A stretch of DNA of 64,000 nucleotides from Bradyrhizobium sp. Rc3b (GTDB lineage: Bacteria; Pseudomonadota; Alphaproteobacteria; Rhizobiales; Xanthobacteraceae): contig NZ_FOUS01000009.1 of assembly GCF_900114915.1 (NCBI RefSeq), positions 62,001 to 126,000 on the forward strand. The letters run 5' to 3'. The notes beneath the pieces are model-generated. The model saw only the letters and a list, made by a program, of their open reading frames with translations, was not told the origin of the DNA and ran no database searches. Positions within the stretch are counted from its first letter, which is position 1; each line of letters starts with the position of its first letter. A program made the position numbers and the translations under genes. Of the stretch, positions 62,030-64,000 are shown one piece after another.

Positions 62030-62749
62030 ATGTCGCTGGTCGAAGTCAAAGGCGTCTCGAAGCGCTTCGGCGGATTGACTGCCGTCTCCGGCGTCGACCT
62101 CACGGTCAACGCCGGGGAGATCCACTGCCTGATCGGCCCCAATGGTGCCGGCAAGAGCACACTGTTCAAGCTGATCGTCGGCCTCTATCCGCCGACCGAG
62201 GGCAGCATCCTGTTCGACACCGTCGATATCACGGCCGAGCGGCCCTACGCGCGCGTGCAGCGGGGCATGAGCATCAAGATGCAGGCCCCGAGTGTGTTCA
62301 AGGAATTGCCTGTCCGCCAGAACATCCAGACCGCGCTGCAGGAGCGATTGTCCGGCTCGGAGCGCAGCGCCGAGGAAGATCGCCTGCTGACGCTGCTCAA
62401 TCTTGCGGCGGATTGCGACAAGCTGGCGGGCGCGCTGTCGCACGGCCAGCAGCAATGGCTCGAAATCGGGATGGCGCTGGCGTTGAAGCCGCAGCTCCTG
62501 CTGCTGGACGAGCCGACCGCGGGCATGTCGCCCGAGGAAACCTTCAGGACCGGCGAACTGATCAGGTCGTTCAATTCCGAGGGCATGACGGTGCTCGTGG
62601 TCGAGCATGACATGGCCTTCGTTCGCCAGGTCGCCCAGCGCGTCACGGTGCTGCATCTCGGCAGGATCTTTGCGCGCGGCACGCTCGACAGCATCCTGCA
62701 GGACGAGAAGGTCGCGGAAATCTATCTGGGTAAGACCCATGCTCACTGA
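62030..62749 (+). CDS. ABC transporter ATPase (LivG/UrtD-like)
   Basis: The 239-residue ATPase has Walker A GPNGAGKSTLFKL, a LivG-type Walker B LLLDEPTAGMSPEE and switch VVEHDMAFVRQVA. The signature region reads ALSHGQQQWLEIGMAL, where His-Gly replaces the common Gly-Gly, as is usual in UrtD-like proteins. It pairs with the next ATPase, whose ATG overlaps its stop region by 11 bases. Confidence 0.93.
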   Translation: MSLVEVKGVSKRFGGLTAVSGVDLTVNAGEIHCLIGPNGAGKSTLFKLIVGLYPPTEGSILFDTVDITAERPYARVQRGMSIKMQAPSVFKELPVRQNIQTALQERLSGSERSAEEDRLLTLLNLAADCDKLAGALSHGQQQWLEIGMALALKPQLLLLDEPTAGMSPEETFRTGELIRSFNSEGMTVLVVEHDMAFVRQVAQRVTVLHLGRIFARGTLDSILQDEKVAEIYLGKTHAH

Positions 62750-63464
62750 AGCGTCGTCCTCAGAGCGGATTATCGACGTCGCCGAATTGTGGGCGGGGTA
62801 CGGTGCGACGCCGATCCTGCAGGGCGTCACCATGTCGGTCTCGCGTGGCGAGATCGTCGGCGTGATCGGCCGCAACGGCGTCGGAAAATCGACCCTGATG
62901 CGCTGCCTGATCGGCCTGCTGCAAACCTGGCGCGGGACGATCCGCTTCATGGGGCAGGACGTCACGGCGCTGGAAGCCGACGCACGGGCGCGGGCGGGCT
63001 TTGGCTACATCCCGCAAGGGCGCGACGTGTTCCCGCAAATGACCGTCGAGGAGAACCTTCAGGTCGGCGAGCTGATCGGCGGCCCCGCCGGCAAGAAGCT
63101 GCCGGAGCTGGTCTACGAATATTTCCCGCGGCTGAAGGAGCGTCGGCGCCAGCCCGCGGGCACCATGTCGGGCGGCGAGCAGCAGCAGCTCGCCATCGGC
63201 CGTGCGCTGATCGGCAATCCATCCCTGATGATTCTGGACGAGCCGTCCGAAGGCATTCAGCCCTCCATCGTCCAGCACATCTGCGAAGCGCTCCGGTCCT
63301 TTCGCAACGAGCTCGGAACCACCATCATCTTCGTCGAGCAGAACCTCGACACGATCCTGGCGATCGCCGAGCGCTGCTACATCATGGAGAAGGGAAAGAT
63401 CACGCGGTCGCTCGCCGGCGGCGAGGTCAACGAGGACAATGTGCGGGAACAGCTTCTGCTCTGA
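62739..63464 (+). CDS. ABC transporter ATPase (LivF/UrtE-like)
   Basis: The 241-residue ATPase has Walker A GRNGVGKSTLMR, the PQGRDVFPQMTVEENL segment typical of LivF/UrtE, signature MSGGEQQQLAIGRALI, Walker B MILDEPSEGIQPS and IIFVEQNLDTILAIAER. It completes the five-component importer. The start at 62739 inside the end of the previous gene implies translational coupling; a longer frame further upstream is a shadow. Confidence 0.94.
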   Translation: MLTEASSSERIIDVAELWAGYGATPILQGVTMSVSRGEIVGVIGRNGVGKSTLMRCLIGLLQTWRGTIRFMGQDVTALEADARARAGFGYIPQGRDVFPQMTVEENLQVGELIGGPAGKKLPELVYEYFPRLKERRRQPAGTMSGGEQQQLAIGRALIGNPSLMILDEPSEGIQPSIVQHICEALRSFRNELGTTIIFVEQNLDTILAIAERCYIMEKGKITRSLAGGEVNEDNVREQLLL

Positions 63465-63510
63465 ACGGCCTCAGGCGTGCTTTCAAGTCGTCAATAGGGA
63501 GGGAATAAAC

Positions 63511-64000
63511 ATGGATCTCGGACTCAAGGGCGCAAAGGTTCTCGTCACCGGCAGCACGAAGGGCATCGGCAGGGCGATCGCCGAGACCTTTGCAGCCGAA
63601 GGCGCCTATGTTGGCATCTGCGCGCGCAACCAGGCCGACGTCGACAGCGCGGTCACCGCGATCAAGGCGAAGGGCGTCGCCGCGTTCGGCAGCTCGGTGG
63701 ACGTCTCCAATGGCCCGGCGCTCAAGGCCTGGGTGGAGGATATGGCGTCCAAGCTGGGCGGCGTCGATATCGTCGTCGCCAATGTCAGTGCGCTCTCGAT
63801 CGGGCAGGATGAGGAGAGCTGGGAGAAGGAGTTCTCCACCGACATGATGGGCACGGTGCGGCTGGTCAATGCGGCGATGCCGTATCTGGAGAAGAGCAAG
63901 GCGGCCGCGATCGTCACCATCTCCAGCGTTTCGGGCCGCGAAGTCGATTTCGCCAGCGGTCCTTACGGGACATTCAAGGCCGCGATCATCCACTACACGC
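63511..64000 (+). CDS. short-chain dehydrogenase/reductase (truncated at window end)
   Basis: The first 163 codons are visible. The Rossmann motif VTGSTKGIGRAIAETFAAEG binds NAD(P), and the catalytic Ser (ISSVSG) and YGTFK (Tyr-x3-Lys) are present near the edge. The usual NNAG is replaced by ANVSA. AGGGAGGG precedes the ATG. It follows the importer by 46 bases on the same strand, so it may handle the acid or carbonyl product of amide breakdown, but this is a guess. The C-terminus lies outside the window. Confidence 0.9.
   Translation, partial: MDLGLKGAKVLVTGSTKGIGRAIAETFAAEGAYVGICARNQADVDSAVTAIKAKGVAAFGSSVDVSNGPALKAWVEDMASKLGGVDIVVANVSALSIGQDEESWEKEFSTDMMGTVRLVNAAMPYLEKSKAAAIVTISSVSGREVDFASGPYGTFKAAIIHYT

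Overview
The window is GC-rich DNA with operons packed by ATGA-type start/stop overlaps. Its gene content (a VI secretion locus regulated by Fha/PppA/PpkA, many ABC importers with Tat- or Sec-type binding proteins, a caspase-like protein with a C-terminal region of a kind common in rhizobia) suggests an alphaproteobacterium of the Rhizobiales, most likely Bradyrhizobium or a close relative. That assignment is inference from gene content and style, not from a marker gene. No rRNA, tRNA, CRISPR array, insertion sequence or phage integrase is visible.

Region 1 (1-20.8 kb) is a type VI secretion locus built as two divergent operons around a promoter region at 6.9-7.2 kb. The leftward operon runs tssA-tssB-tssC-hcp-tssE-tssF-tssG and leaves the window inside tssG. 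The rightward operon runs vgrG, a DUF6931-like gene, fha, tssK, tssL (with a C-terminal OmpA peptidoglycan-binding domain), tssM, tagF, pppA and ppkA. The last three, with fha, form the threonine-phosphorylation switch. No tssJ, clpV or PAAR gene is in the window.

Region 2 (20.8-31.8 kb) is an accessory block attached to the secretion locus. It holds a DUF4424 protein, a small orphan gene, a periplasmic propeller-NlpC/P60 protein, two exported caspase-like (C14) proteins, a DUF4384 protein, an alpha/beta hydrolase without a signal peptide, a LysM-like protein and a signal-less metzincin-type zinc protease. DUF4384-like modules appear to recur in the kinase, one caspase and the stand-alone protein. 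This is the most promising place for an undescribed system: an envelope-side protease/sensor set or effectors served by the neighbouring secretion machine.

Region 3 (31.9-38.1 kb) is a catabolic island. A NitT/TauT-type ABC importer faces a divergent operon of an enolase-superfamily enzyme, a GMC oxidoreductase and a GntR regulator. Region 4 (38.1-47.6 kb) is one long leftward operon: sugar-type ABC importer, GntR regulator, cytoplasmic S1 sulfatase, its formylglycine-generating enzyme and a ClC anion channel/antiporter, apparently for import and desulfation of a sulfate ester. Region 5 (47.7-54.1 kb) has a GlpR-like repressor, a GlpR-type palindromic operator, an ugp-like ABC importer and an endonuclease/exonuclease/phosphatase-fold hydrolase, followed by a Nudix hydrolase; a glycerophosphodiester-like substrate is plausible.

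Region 6 (54.1-64 kb) is an amide-utilisation locus. An AmiC-like sensor and an AmiR-like ANTAR antiterminator diverge from an amidase, an acetamidase/formamidase and a urea/amide-type five-gene ABC importer, ending in a truncated SDR gene. The leader between sensor and amidase carries a promoter-like sequence and a terminator-like hairpin that could be the antitermination target.
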